From Micrococcaceae bacterium RIT 802 (GTDB lineage: Bacteria; Actinomycetota; Actinomycetes; Actinomycetales; Micrococcaceae), in contig JAFEMX010000015.1 of NCBI GenBank assembly GCA_016892645.1, positions 1 to 64,000 of the forward strand: a stretch of 64,000 bases of DNA. Direction: 5' to 3'. Positions 25,212 through 33,433 of this stretch are shown piece by piece (the stretch's first letter is position 1; each line of letters starts with the position of its first letter). A program made the position numbers and the translations under genes. A model generated the notes under the pieces. The model saw only the letters and a list, made by a program, of their open reading frames with translations. It was not told the origin of the DNA and searched no databases.

Positions 25212-26090
25212 ATGCCTGCCGACGTGCTCCGCCTCCCCGAGGATGCCTGGCTCTCCCGTGCCACGGCACACCGCGCCCGGGTCGAGCGGTTCGCCGCACC
25301 GTTCCTCGCACGCCGATCGGCCGGCCGCAAGCACCCGGTCGAGGACTTCTTGTTCACCTACTACACCGAGAAACCAGGCCGGCTCCAGCGCTGGCACCCG
25401 GGGACCGGCGTCGTGCTCCTGGGCGAGGCGGCTACCGAGCGGCTCGGCTGGAAGCACCACCGACGCGAGGGCGACGGGGTCGTCTTCGATGCCCGCGCGT
25501 TCATGGCCGAACGCCGGCGGACGGTGGAGTTCGCACACTCGATCCTGGCCGGCGCCTCGGCCAACCCCGCCCGGTTCTCCTGTTTCGGGCTGCACGAGTG
25601 GGCGATGGCCTACAAGTCCGGGGAGAACGGGGTGCGGCACGACTACCTGCCACTGCGCCTCGGGGCCGCCGGGACGGATGCCGTGGTCGAGGGGAACCGG
25701 ATCCGCTGCACGCACATCGACGCCTTCCGCTTCTACACCCCGCAGGCGGGGGGCCTGAATGAACTGCAGCCCACCCGCGAGACGCAGGCGGCGATGGACC
25801 AGCCGGGCTGCCTGCACGCGAACATGGACCTCTACAAGTGGGCCTACAAGCTCTCGGCAGCTGTACCGGGCGAACTGCTGCTGGCGACGTTCGAGCTGGC
25901 CTGGGAGATCAGGACGATGGACATGCGGGCCTCGCCCTACGACCTCGGCGACTGGGGCTATGACCCGATCCGTATCGAGACAGCGGAGGGCAAGGCCGAA
26001 TACGTGGGGCTGCAGAAGGAATTCGCCGACCGTGCCAACGTGTTGCGGGGGGAACTGCTGCGCATTGCCGGGGATCTCCTCGCGGCCTAG
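25212..26090 (+). CDS. Conserved protein often named 3-methyladenine DNA glycosylase
   Basis: 292 residues from ATG 25212. Similar actinobacterial proteins are commonly named 3-methyladenine DNA glycosylase, but I see no helix-hairpin-helix or AAG signature, so that label is weak. Recognisable blocks are HPVEDFLFTYYTEKPGRLQR, RWHPGTGVVLLGE, FSCFGLHEWAMAYKS and HANMDLYKWAYKLSA. They suggest a globular cytoplasmic enzyme with conserved His and aromatic residues. The AT-rich stretch at 25150-25176 just upstream may be its promoter; the frame is open to 25050 without similarity there. Confidence 0.7.
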   Translation: MPADVLRLPEDAWLSRATAHRARVERFAAPFLARRSAGRKHPVEDFLFTYYTEKPGRLQRWHPGTGVVLLGEAATERLGWKHHRREGDGVVFDARAFMAERRRTVEFAHSILAGASANPARFSCFGLHEWAMAYKSGENGVRHDYLPLRLGAAGTDAVVEGNRIRCTHIDAFRFYTPQAGGLNELQPTRETQAAMDQPGCLHANMDLYKWAYKLSAAVPGELLLATFELAWEIRTMDMRASPYDLGDWGYDPIRIETAEGKAEYVGLQKEFADRANVLRGELLRIAGDLLAA

Positions 26091-26136
26091 CATCCCGGGC
26101 TGCCGCCGTCGCGGCGCGGTCGGCGCGGTCGGCGTC

Positions 26137-26150
26137 GTGCAATTTTGCAC
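26137..26150. promoter_or_regulatory. Palindrome upstream of the quinone oxidoreductase gene
   Basis: GTGCAA-TT-TTGCAC is a 14-base inverted repeat with perfect 6-base arms. It follows a tandem of GGCGCGGTC units (26112-26135). A possible promoter, TTGTGG (26173-26178) and TAGCCT (26197-26202) with an 18-base spacer, lies just downstream. A regulator-binding site for the gene at 26266 is plausible but unassigned. Confidence 0.4.
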
Positions 26151-26265
26151 AGCGCCAGTGGATTTTCAGTGCTTGTGGGCCGGCGACGGTGGTCGCTAGC
26201 CTCGGTCTGGAACGCCCCGGCAGGGGGCCGGGGGCCGTGAAGCCCGTCGACGGAAGGCAGCACCC

Positions 26266-27237
26266 ATGAAATCCATCATCGTTCCCACGGCCGGCGGCCC
26301 CGAGGTCTACGCGATCGAGGACGTGGCCCGCCCCCACCCGGCCGCCGGGCAGGTCGTGGTCGATCTCGCGGTGTCCGGCGTGAACTTCCTGGACGTCGCA
26401 CAGCGCCAGGGCGCCACACCGCTGAAACCGCCCTTTGCGGCCGGGGTCGAGGGCATGGGGACCATCGCCGAGATCGGGGACGATGTCGAGGGGTTTTCGC
26501 CCGGGCAACGGGTCGGCTGGCTGGCCGGTGGGCAGGGGAGCTTTTCCGACGCCGCCGCAGTGGACGCAGACAAGCTCGTCGCCGTGCCGGATGACATTGA
26601 CGACGAAACGGCCGCCGCTGCCCTCATGCAGGGGGTGACCGCCCACTACCTCACCACCGACACCTACCCGGTCCGCCCGGGCGACACGGTGCTGGTGCAC
26701 GCGGCAGCCGGGGGCCTGGGCCAGTTGCTGGTGCAGGTCGCGGCGCTGAAGGGCGCAACGGTCTATGGAACGGCGTCGACGCCGGAGAAGGCGGCCATTG
26801 CCCGTGCCCGCGGTGCCACCGAGGTGATGGACTACGCGGACTTCCCGCAGCGCATCGATGAGCTCACCGGTGGCCAGGGCGTGGCGGTTGTCTATGACGG
26901 GATCGGCGCCGACACCTTCGAGGGCAGCCTGTCCGCGTTGGCCATCCGCGGGGTCCTCGTCTGCCTGGGCAACGCCAGCGGCCCGACGCCGCCGCTGGAC
27001 ATCGCCGCCCTGAATGCAGGCGGGTCGCTCTACGTCACCCGCCCCACCGTCGCCCACCACATCCGCACCCCCGAGGAACTCGGACGGCGTGCCCATGAAG
27101 TCTTCGAATGGATCCGGCAGGGAAAAATCCACCTGTCGATCGGGCAACGCCATCCCCTCGACGACGTCACCACCGCGTTCCGGGAGCTCGAGGCCCGTCG
27201 GACCACCGGCAAGACTCTGCTGGTGCACGGGCGCTGA
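26266..27237 (+). CDS. NADPH:quinone oxidoreductase (zinc-independent MDR family)
   Basis: 323 residues, standard for QorA-type enzymes. The GroES-like N-terminal part has SGVNFLDVAQRQG and VEGMGTIAEIGDDV. The Rossmann part has LMQGVTAHYL, VLVHAAAGGLGQLLVQVAAL and YGTASTPEKAAIARARGATE. No structural or catalytic zinc cysteines are seen, as expected for quinone reductases, which reduce quinones or enones with NADPH. It appears to be a single-gene unit, with its own palindrome and promoter candidate upstream. Confidence 0.88.
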   Translation: MKSIIVPTAGGPEVYAIEDVARPHPAAGQVVVDLAVSGVNFLDVAQRQGATPLKPPFAAGVEGMGTIAEIGDDVEGFSPGQRVGWLAGGQGSFSDAAAVDADKLVAVPDDIDDETAAAALMQGVTAHYLTTDTYPVRPGDTVLVHAAAGGLGQLLVQVAALKGATVYGTASTPEKAAIARARGATEVMDYADFPQRIDELTGGQGVAVVYDGIGADTFEGSLSALAIRGVLVCLGNASGPTPPLDIAALNAGGSLYVTRPTVAHHIRTPEELGRRAHEVFEWIRQGKIHLSIGQRHPLDDVTTAFRELEARRTTGKTLLVHGR

Positions 27238-27358
27238 CGTTCGGGCGTCCCTGCCTCCCGCCCGTCACGGCAACCATGGACTACTGGGCCAAAAGGTGGA
27301 AGATTCGGCCCTCAGGGGGCTCGGCCCCATCGACTTCAATCGGGGGTGCACCCATCCC

Positions 27359-27901
27359 ATGGAACCCACCACGTACCGCAGGGCGAGGACCCTGCCCTTC
27401 CTGGCCACTGCGGCGCTGGCACTGCTGGCCCTCACCGGATGCGGCGGCAACGACACCGGAAGTGCGACGGGGTCCGCTCAGCCGTCGGAAACTGCCGGGG
27501 CGACGGCCGGTGCGCCGGTTGCCAGCGATCCCGCGGCCGGCCCGGCCTCCGGCGCGGATGCCGACCTGGCGATCACCCTCACCTCGAACGGCACCGATGC
27601 CACCCACCGCTACCGGCTCGTGTGCGTGAACGGCTCGCCCGGGCAGGGCACCGATCACCCGCAGGCCGATCAGGCCTGCACCTTCCTCAGCGGCACCGGA
27701 AAGACGCTGCTGACCAGCGCACCGAAGAAGAACGTCCAGTGCACCCAGCAGTCGGCGGGCCCGCAGACGGCGATCGTGGAGGGGAAGCTGAACGGCACGT
27801 CCGTCCAGCGTGCGTTCTCCCTCAGCGACGGCTGCAAGATCTCCGCGTGGAAGTCGGCCGAGGCATTGCTGGGCCGGGGCACGGCCGAAGGCACCCAGTA
27901 G
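27359..27901 (+). CDS. SSI-like (subtilisin inhibitor-type) lipoprotein
   Basis: 180 residues. A signal peptide ends in the lipobox ALTGC (Cys27), and a Thr/Ala/Pro-rich linker spans about 30-65. The rest has the pattern of the Streptomyces subtilisin inhibitor family: ITLTSNGTDATHRYRLVC, HPQADQACTFL, VQCTQQSAGPQTAIVEGKL and FSLSDGCKISAW. The four cysteines in the domain would make the two SSI disulfides. Membrane anchoring is unusual for classic secreted SSI but is seen in actinobacterial relatives. Protease inhibition is inferred from the fold only; the reactive-site loop differs. Confidence 0.75.
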   Translation: MEPTTYRRARTLPFLATAALALLALTGCGGNDTGSATGSAQPSETAGATAGAPVASDPAAGPASGADADLAITLTSNGTDATHRYRLVCVNGSPGQGTDHPQADQACTFLSGTGKTLLTSAPKKNVQCTQQSAGPQTAIVEGKLNGTSVQRAFSLSDGCKISAWKSAEALLGRGTAEGTQ

Positions 27902-27914
27902 CCGGGCCGCGTTC

Positions 27915-28583
27915 CTACCCGTTCGCCGAGTAGCGGTGCTCCGGGCGGCCACGGCTGCCGTACCGCAGGTCCAGGCGCAGCGACCCGGTCTGGGCCAGCT
28001 GGGCCAGGTACCGCTGGGCGGTCGCCCGGGAGATCCCCACGGCCTGGGCCACCTGCATGACGGTGGCCTCCCCGGCGTCGGCGACGGCAGCCAGCACGGC
28101 GGCCTCGGTCGCGGCACCGGAGGACGCCGCGGCCGGCTCGTCGGCCACAAGCAGGGCGCGCTGGCTGCGGTCGATGCCCGTTTGGTCCAGGTACTCCCCC
28201 GCGTCGAGTTGGCGCCGATACCGCGCATAGCCGCGCAGTTTCGCGGTGAGCACCTTGGGGTCGAAGGGTTTGAGCAGGTAGGCCAGGGCACCGCGGCGGA
28301 AGGCGGTCGCCACCGTCGGGGTCTCGGCCGCGGCACTGAGCACGAAGGCATCGACGTCCAGCGCCTGGAGCAGGTCCAGCCCCGAGCCCTGCGGCAGGTA
28401 GATGTCGAGCAGCAGCAGATCCGGTCGGTGCTCGGCCACCGCCTTGGGCACCATCCGGGCATCATGCACCGGCGGCAGGGCCGCAAAGCCGGGAACGGCG
28501 TCCACGTAGCCGGCGTGCAGGGTGGCGACGTGGAAGTCGTCGTCCACGATCAGTACCTTCAGGTCATGCTGCAGGTCGCTCAT
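27915..28583 (-). CDS. CitB/DcuR-type response regulator
   Basis: 222 residues. The receiver domain has KVLIVDDDFHVA (acidic pocket, about 9-20), the phosphoacceptor Asp in DLLLLDIYLPQGSG (about residue 61) and the conserved Lys in YLLKPFDPKVL. The C-terminal DNA-binding part has VMQVAQAVGISRATAQRYLAQL, the helix-turn-helix of the CitT/DpiA group. It overlaps the sensor gene stop by four bases. With the sensor and the divergent CitMHS transporter it should control citrate (or related tricarboxylate) uptake. Confidence 0.88.
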   Translation of the reverse strand: MSDLQHDLKVLIVDDDFHVATLHAGYVDAVPGFAALPPVHDARMVPKAVAEHRPDLLLLDIYLPQGSGLDLLQALDVDAFVLSAAAETPTVATAFRRGALAYLLKPFDPKVLTAKLRGYARYRRQLDAGEYLDQTGIDRSQRALLVADEPAAASSGAATEAAVLAAVADAGEATVMQVAQAVGISRATAQRYLAQLAQTGSLRLDLRYGSRGRPEHRYSANG

Positions 28584-30301
28584 GGGGTTCCCTTCCCTGG
28601 TGGTGGTCCGGACGGATGGTGCCGGGCGTCGTCGTCCAGCACGCCGGGCAGCCGCGCGGCGAAGACCGCCCCGACGCCGGGTTCCCCACCCCCGGGGTCG
28701 GCGATCCACAGGTCGCCGCCGACGAGCCGGGCCAGCCGCCGGGCCAGGGTGAGTCCGACTCCGTGGCCGTGGGCGTCGGCGTCGTCCTTGCCCCGCGTCG
28801 TGGTGCCCTCGGCGAAGACGTCGAGGCCGGGGGCGACCCCGGCGCCGGAATCGGCCACCGCCAGGTGCAGGGTCGCGTCCTCGCTGAGCAGGTCGACCTC
28901 CACCCAGCGGGGTGTCTCGGGAGCGGTGACCGCCGCCTCGAGGGCGTTGTCCACGAGGTTGCCCAGGATGGCGGTGACGTCCTGGGCCTCGGCGAGCGTG
29001 CCGAACAGGGCGGTGGCCTCGCCCACCCGGAGGGCGACGCCGCGTTCGTGGGCCTGGACCCCCTTGGCCCCGATGAAGGCCCGCAGGTAGGGGTCGGTGA
29101 CCGCGGCGATGTTGGTGACCGGTTCGCGGACCGGCCCCGAGTCGATGATCTCCCCGACGTAGCTGCCGGCACGTTCGACCTCCCCATGGGCCAGCAGTCC
29201 GGAGATGGTGTGCAGGCGGTTGGCGAACTCGTGGCGTTGGGCACGCAGTGCGCCGGCCATGGCCTCGACGGCGTTGAGCCGGCTGCCCAGTTCCTCCAGC
29301 GTCGTCAGGTCACGCAACATCACCACCTGGCCCAGGCTGGACCCCTCGCGCACGACGTCATGGACGCGGGCGCGCACGACCCGCTCGGGCAATTCGAGCC
29401 GTATGGGCGCCCCGGCGCCTTCCCCGCCCCCGCGCACCGCGTCGACGCCATCGACGAGCCGTTCCGGCAATCCGGCGTCGGCATAGGGCAGGCCCACGAT
29501 GTCACGGGCATCGGAGCGCCGGGGCAACCCGAGCATCTGCCGGGCCGTTTTGTTGCGCACGCTGATCCGCCCCTCGGGCCCGATGCCGATCACCCCGTCG
29601 TCGACGCCGTAGAGCACGGCCTCCTGGTCTCGCACCAGCTGGGCCATCTCCTCCGGCTCCAACCCCAGGGTGACCCGGCGCAGCCAGCGCACCAGGGTCG
29701 CCGCGGCGACGCCCCCCAGGACCAGGGCGGCCACCCCGACCAGCAGGACCGAGACCACCGCCTGTCGCACCTGCCCGGCCACGGTGGACACCGCGACGCC
29801 GATGCTCACCTCGCCGATGACCGCGCCGGAATCGTCGAAGACCGGGACCTTGGCCCGCACCGACTCCCCCAGGGTGCCGTGCTCCCGGGCGACGAATTCC
29901 TGCCCGCCCAGCGCCCGCGGCTCGGTGCTCACCCGGCGTCCGAGCTCCGCGGGGTTGGGGTGCGAGAGCCGGATCCCGCGGTCGTTGGTGACCACCACGA
30001 ACAGGGCGCCGCTGCGCTTCCGGGCGGCCTCGGCGTCTTGCTGGAGGGGCCCGGCGGCCAGCACCTGCGGATCCGGGGACTGCTGTCCGGCGTATGCGGC
30101 CACCTCGTGGCGCAGGCTCGTATCGGCGGCGAGCGTCCGCCCGATGCCCAGCGCCTGCTGCTCGGCCTGGTCGTTGACGCGCTCGACGGTCAGGAACGCC
30201 ACGGCACCGACGGACAGCAGCACGGTCCCCGCGACGACGGCGAAGATCAACGCCATCATGCGCGCGGTGAAGGTGCCGGCGACGGCGCGTTCGGGACTCA
30301 C
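28580..30301 (-). CDS. CitA/DcuS-type sensor histidine kinase
   Basis: 573 residues from the GTG at 30301; a TTG at 30331 is the other option. An N-terminal membrane helix, an extracytoplasmic PASTA-free PAS-type sensor (about 40-165) with LRHEVAAYAGQQSPDPQVLA, and a second helix (about 170-195) are followed by a cytoplasmic PAS domain (VLYGVDDGVIGIGPEGRISV). The dimerisation region has QRHEFANRLHTISGLLAHGE with the phosphorylated His of the CitA/DcuS group. The ATPase lies at the C-terminus (VDNALEAAV, ADSGAGV, GHGVGLTLARRLA). It senses a carboxylate outside the cell and phosphorylates the regulator encoded downstream. Confidence 0.88.
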   Translation of the reverse strand: MSPERAVAGTFTARMMALIFAVVAGTVLLSVGAVAFLTVERVNDQAEQQALGIGRTLAADTSLRHEVAAYAGQQSPDPQVLAAGPLQQDAEAARKRSGALFVVVTNDRGIRLSHPNPAELGRRVSTEPRALGGQEFVAREHGTLGESVRAKVPVFDDSGAVIGEVSIGVAVSTVAGQVRQAVVSVLLVGVAALVLGGVAAATLVRWLRRVTLGLEPEEMAQLVRDQEAVLYGVDDGVIGIGPEGRISVRNKTARQMLGLPRRSDARDIVGLPYADAGLPERLVDGVDAVRGGGEGAGAPIRLELPERVVRARVHDVVREGSSLGQVVMLRDLTTLEELGSRLNAVEAMAGALRAQRHEFANRLHTISGLLAHGEVERAGSYVGEIIDSGPVREPVTNIAAVTDPYLRAFIGAKGVQAHERGVALRVGEATALFGTLAEAQDVTAILGNLVDNALEAAVTAPETPRWVEVDLLSEDATLHLAVADSGAGVAPGLDVFAEGTTTRGKDDADAHGHGVGLTLARRLARLVGGDLWIADPGGGEPGVGAVFAARLPGVLDDDARHHPSGPPPGKGTP

Positions 30302-30329
30302 CCCTCCAGTGTAGGAGCAGCGTGAGCAC

Positions 30330-30350
30330 AATGCGCATTATTGGCCCAAT
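30330..30350. promoter_or_regulatory. Tandem palindromes in the citrate-sensor/transporter divergent region
   Basis: AATGCGCATT (30330-30339) is a perfect 10-base palindrome, immediately followed by ATTGGCCCAAT (30340-30350), a perfect inverted repeat around one central C. They lie 29 bases upstream of the sensor GTG in the 187-base divergent gap and are candidate sites for the CitB-type regulator. Confidence 0.45.
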
Positions 30351-30488
30351 GGGCAGATCCCCGGGCAATAAGCACAAACGGACGTTCCGCGCGTCACATC
30401 CGTAGCGTGGTCTGGCACACACCGTGGTGCGCCGCACCACGTCCCGCAGATTTCGGAAGACCCGGAACCTCGCCGTTGAGGAGAATCC

Positions 30489-31916
30489 ATGCTTGTCATA
30501 CTCGGGTTCCTGATGGTCGCCACCTTCATGGCGCTCATCATGACCAAACGCCTGACGCCGTTGCTGGCGCTGATCATCGTCCCCACCGCCTTCGGCCTCT
30601 TCGCCGGCGCCGGCCTGGGGATCGGCGACATGGTGATGGACGCCGTGAAGGACATGTCCTCCACCGCCGCCCTGCTGATGTTCGCCATCATCTACTTCGG
30701 CCTGATGATCGACGTCGGCCTGTTCGACAAGCTCGTCACCCTCATCGTGAAGGTGGCCGGGCACGACCCCGCCAAGGTGGTGGTCGGCACCATGATCCTC
30801 ACCGCCCTGATCTCCCTGGACGGCGACGGCTCCACCACCTTCATCGTGGTCACCGCCGCGCTGCTGCCGGTCTACCAGCGCCTGGGCCTGAGCCCGGTGG
30901 TGCTGACCTGCGTGGCCGGCCTGACCAACGGCACCCTGAACATCGTCCCCTGGGGCGGTCCGACAGCCCGCGCCGCAGCCGCCCTGAAGGTCGACGCCTC
31001 GGACATCTTCGTGCCCATGCTGCCCTCGTTGGGCATCGGCCTGCTGGTCGTGTTCCTCTTCGCCGTCATGCTCGGCCGCTCCGAGCGCCGCCGCCTGGCC
31101 ATCGCCGACCCCGAGCGCTGGGGCCGTGGCGCCTCCGGCTCCACCCGTCGCGGCGGTTCCCCCTCCGCCGGCGGCACCTCACCCCAGCACGACGGCGGAA
31201 AGCTCGCCTTGCTCGAGCGTGCCGAGGCCGTCTCCTCCACCGAGGCCGTGGCCGGGGGCCTGGCCGACACCGCGCTGGACCCCAACCGCCCGACCCTGCG
31301 TCCGAAGCTGTTCTGGTTCAACCTCGCCCTGACGGTGGCCATCATGGTCCTGCTCGTCGTGGACATCGTCCCGCTGCCGTACCTGTTCATGGTCGGCGGA
31401 GCCATCGCCCTGGTCGTGAACTTCCCCAAGATCTCCGACCAGGCCAAGATGGTCGCCTCGCACTCCTCGTCGGTCATCGCCGTCGTCTCCATGGTGCTGG
31501 CCGCCGCCGTGTTGACCGGAGTGCTCTCCGGCACCGGCATGGTCGATGCCATGTCCGCCTGGCTGGTTGACGTGATCCCCGCGAGCATGGGCCCCTACAT
31601 GGCAGTGATCACCGGGTTGATCAGCATCCCGGCCACGTTCTTCATGAGCAACGACGCCTTCTACTTCGGCATCCTGCCCGTGCTGACCGAGGCCGGCGCC
31701 CACTTCGGCATCCCCGCCGTGGACATGGCCCGCGCCTCCATCACCGGCCAGCCGGTGCACATGCAGTCCCCGCTGGTCCCGGCCATCCTGCTGCTCGTCT
31801 CGCTGGCGGGCGTGGACCTGGGCGACCACCACAAGAAGGTCCTGTGGCGGGCCCTCGTGGTCGCCCTCGTGATGCTCGTCGTCGGCGTCGTCGTCGGCGC
31901 CATCGCCATCGGATAG
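30489..31916 (+). CDS. CitMHS family citrate:cation symporter
   Basis: 475 residues with about twelve membrane segments. Family features include AIIYFGLMIDVGLFDKLV, TALISLDGDGSTTFIVVTAA, NGTLNIVPWGGPTARAA and, in the second half, PATFFMSNDAFYFGILPVL. CitMHS proteins import citrate complexed with Mg2+, Ca2+ or other divalent metals with protons. A central cytoplasmic loop (about 200-265) is Ser/Gly-rich. TTGAGGAG precedes the ATG. Divergence from a CitA-type sensor supports citrate as the substrate. Confidence 0.92.
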   Translation: MLVILGFLMVATFMALIMTKRLTPLLALIIVPTAFGLFAGAGLGIGDMVMDAVKDMSSTAALLMFAIIYFGLMIDVGLFDKLVTLIVKVAGHDPAKVVVGTMILTALISLDGDGSTTFIVVTAALLPVYQRLGLSPVVLTCVAGLTNGTLNIVPWGGPTARAAAALKVDASDIFVPMLPSLGIGLLVVFLFAVMLGRSERRRLAIADPERWGRGASGSTRRGGSPSAGGTSPQHDGGKLALLERAEAVSSTEAVAGGLADTALDPNRPTLRPKLFWFNLALTVAIMVLLVVDIVPLPYLFMVGGAIALVVNFPKISDQAKMVASHSSSVIAVVSMVLAAAVLTGVLSGTGMVDAMSAWLVDVIPASMGPYMAVITGLISIPATFFMSNDAFYFGILPVLTEAGAHFGIPAVDMARASITGQPVHMQSPLVPAILLLVSLAGVDLGDHHKKVLWRALVVALVMLVVGVVVGAIAIG

Positions 31917-31950
31917 CCCCACCCCGCCAATTGACAGGAGAACCACCACG

Positions 31951-32427
31951 ATGAGCGATTTCTACAGCACCACCGCCCCCGTCGCGCCCCGCGAGTTCGT
32001 GGTCGCAGAGTCGGCTGACGTCGACGCCGCCGGAGCCGCGATCGTCGTGGCCTGCCTGCCGGGCAACTCCGGCCAGGCGGTGCTCGAGGAGGCAGTGCGC
32101 GAATCCGTCTACCGCGGTTCACGTTCCACCCCGGCGGCCTTGCACGTGGTCAGCTACCACTCTGATGCCGCGGCCACCCCTGGCCAGGCCGAACGTGCCG
32201 AGGCCGACGCCATCGGCGCCCAGCTGGCCGAGGCGGGCATCGAGTACCGGGTCTACCGGGCCGGGACCGAACCGGCCGAGCAGCTGCTCGGGCTCATCGA
32301 GTCCACGGGTGCCGAACTGGTCGCCATCTCCGTGCGCCGCCGCTCCCCGATGATGAAGCTGTTCCTGGGCTCGGTGGCCCAGCAGCTCATCCTCGACGCA
32401 CCCTGCCCGGTGCTCACCGTGAAGTAG
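31951..32427 (+). CDS. Universal stress protein (UspA family)
   Basis: 158 residues, one Usp domain. An N-terminal AIVVACLPGNSGQAVLEEAV and the C-terminal GAELVAISVRRRSPMMKLFLGSVAQQL...DAPCPVLTVK follow the family. The ATP-binding G-2x-G-9x-G-S/T pattern is only partly met because of RRRSPMMKLFLGS. It is 34 bases after the citrate transporter, with ACAGGAGAA before the ATG, so it is probably co-transcribed. Usp-transporter pairing is common and may adjust transport to energy state. Confidence 0.88.
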   Translation: MSDFYSTTAPVAPREFVVAESADVDAAGAAIVVACLPGNSGQAVLEEAVRESVYRGSRSTPAALHVVSYHSDAAATPGQAERAEADAIGAQLAEAGIEYRVYRAGTEPAEQLLGLIESTGAELVAISVRRRSPMMKLFLGSVAQQLILDAPCPVLTVK

Positions 32428-32447
32428 CGACCCGGGCAGGCACCACC

Positions 32448-32490
32448 CGCGAGGGGCATCCGAACGCACCGCGTTCCGGTGCCCCTCGCG
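32448..32490 (+). terminator. Hairpin terminator after the citrate operon
   Basis: The 20-base arm 32448-32467 (CGCGAGGGGC...) pairs with 32471-32490 (...GCCCCTCGCG) around an ACC loop, 18 of 20 positions pairing. It lies 20 bases after the Usp stop and between convergent genes. Confidence 0.85.
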
Positions 32491-32503
32491 CGTTCGGCCA
32501 CGG

Positions 32504-32785
32504 TCAGCTGGCCGCCGCCGGCGAGTCCCGGCACCCGGAAACGACGGGCCGCCCCGGCACGCAGACGAGGGCGTGACCCGCCACCGGGATTTCGCGGCTG
32601 AGGGCGGCCGGCACGGCCAGCGGATGCTCCTGGAGATCCAGCCGACGCATCCCGCAGCCGCCACAACGGACATAGACCACCAGCCCCGAAGATGTGGGGT
32701 GGCTCGACTCCACACGCCACCCGTGCTCGTGCCCGCCCGCCGGCTGCGCCATTCCCCGTCGTTCCCCTGCTGTGCGCGTGTCCAT
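32504..32785 (-). CDS. Small zinc-ribbon-like hypothetical protein
   Basis: 93 residues from ATG 32785 (the frame is open to 32821). The centre HEHGWRVESSHPTSSGLVVY is followed by VRCGGCGMRRLDLQ, a CxxC that could form half of a zinc knuckle with Cys residues near the end (VCVPGRPVVSGC). I recognise similar short actinobacterial proteins but no function. It overlaps nothing and faces the CGNR gene across 25 bases. Confidence 0.5.
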   Translation of the reverse strand: MDTRTAGERRGMAQPAGGHEHGWRVESSHPTSSGLVVYVRCGGCGMRRLDLQEHPLAVPAALSREIPVAGHALVCVPGRPVVSGCRDSPAAAS

Positions 32786-32810
32786 GGAACCACCATGATG
32801 TAATGCCCTT

Positions 32811-33335
32811 ATGCAACTCAACCCTTACGGCGAATACGCGGTCCTCCTGGCTGCATCGCTCGCCAACGACTGGCCGGCCGAACGCCAGGGGATCGACGAC
32901 CGCATGCGGGAATGCGGCATGACCATGGCATTCCCCGAGCACCACTCAGACCATCGGCGCACGCGGCTGGTCATCGACGATTGGCTGCAGGTCGTCGACG
33001 CGTCCACCGAGAAGGAGCGGGCGGCGCTGCTCAACGTGCAGATGGCCCGGGCCACCGCCTACCCTCGCCTGACGGACCACGACGCCGAGGGGTGGCACCT
33101 GCATTACCGCGATGCCGACCAGTCCCTGCCGGATGCCCTGCGGGCCGTGATCAGCGTGGGAACCGCATTGCACCTCACGACGCGCGGCATGCACCGCCTG
33201 TCCCGCTGCCAGGCGGAGCCGTGCAACGCCGTCGTGGTCGACACCACGCGCAACGGGCGGCAGCGGTACTGCTCGGTGCGCTGCGCCAACCGGGCTGCTG
33301 TTCGACGGCATCGCGCCCAGCGACCCACCGGCTGA
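32811..33335 (+). CDS. CGNR zinc finger domain protein
   Basis: 174 residues. The N-terminal part (YGEYAVLLAASLANDWP) matches the ABATE/stress-induced domain of CGNR proteins. The C-terminal zinc finger reads CQAEPCNAVVVDTTRNGRQR followed by YCSVRCANRAAVRRHR, with four Cys and the CANR form of the CGNR motif, then a basic tail. These proteins are putative DNA-binding regulators in actinobacteria, with few characterised members. No Shine-Dalgarno sequence is evident; TAATGC lies just before the ATG, so a nearly leaderless transcript is possible. Confidence 0.85.
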   Translation: MQLNPYGEYAVLLAASLANDWPAERQGIDDRMRECGMTMAFPEHHSDHRRTRLVIDDWLQVVDASTEKERAALLNVQMARATAYPRLTDHDAEGWHLHYRDADQSLPDALRAVISVGTALHLTTRGMHRLSRCQAEPCNAVVVDTTRNGRQRYCSVRCANRAAVRRHRAQRPTG

Positions 33336-33433
33336 TCCCGCGCGCCCGTTCTTCGTTCTGGAAACGGACTGCGTCACGTTTCGTCCGGCAAAACCGCAGG
33401 TCATGAAAGAATGTGGCAGGAGGAACCCCACCC

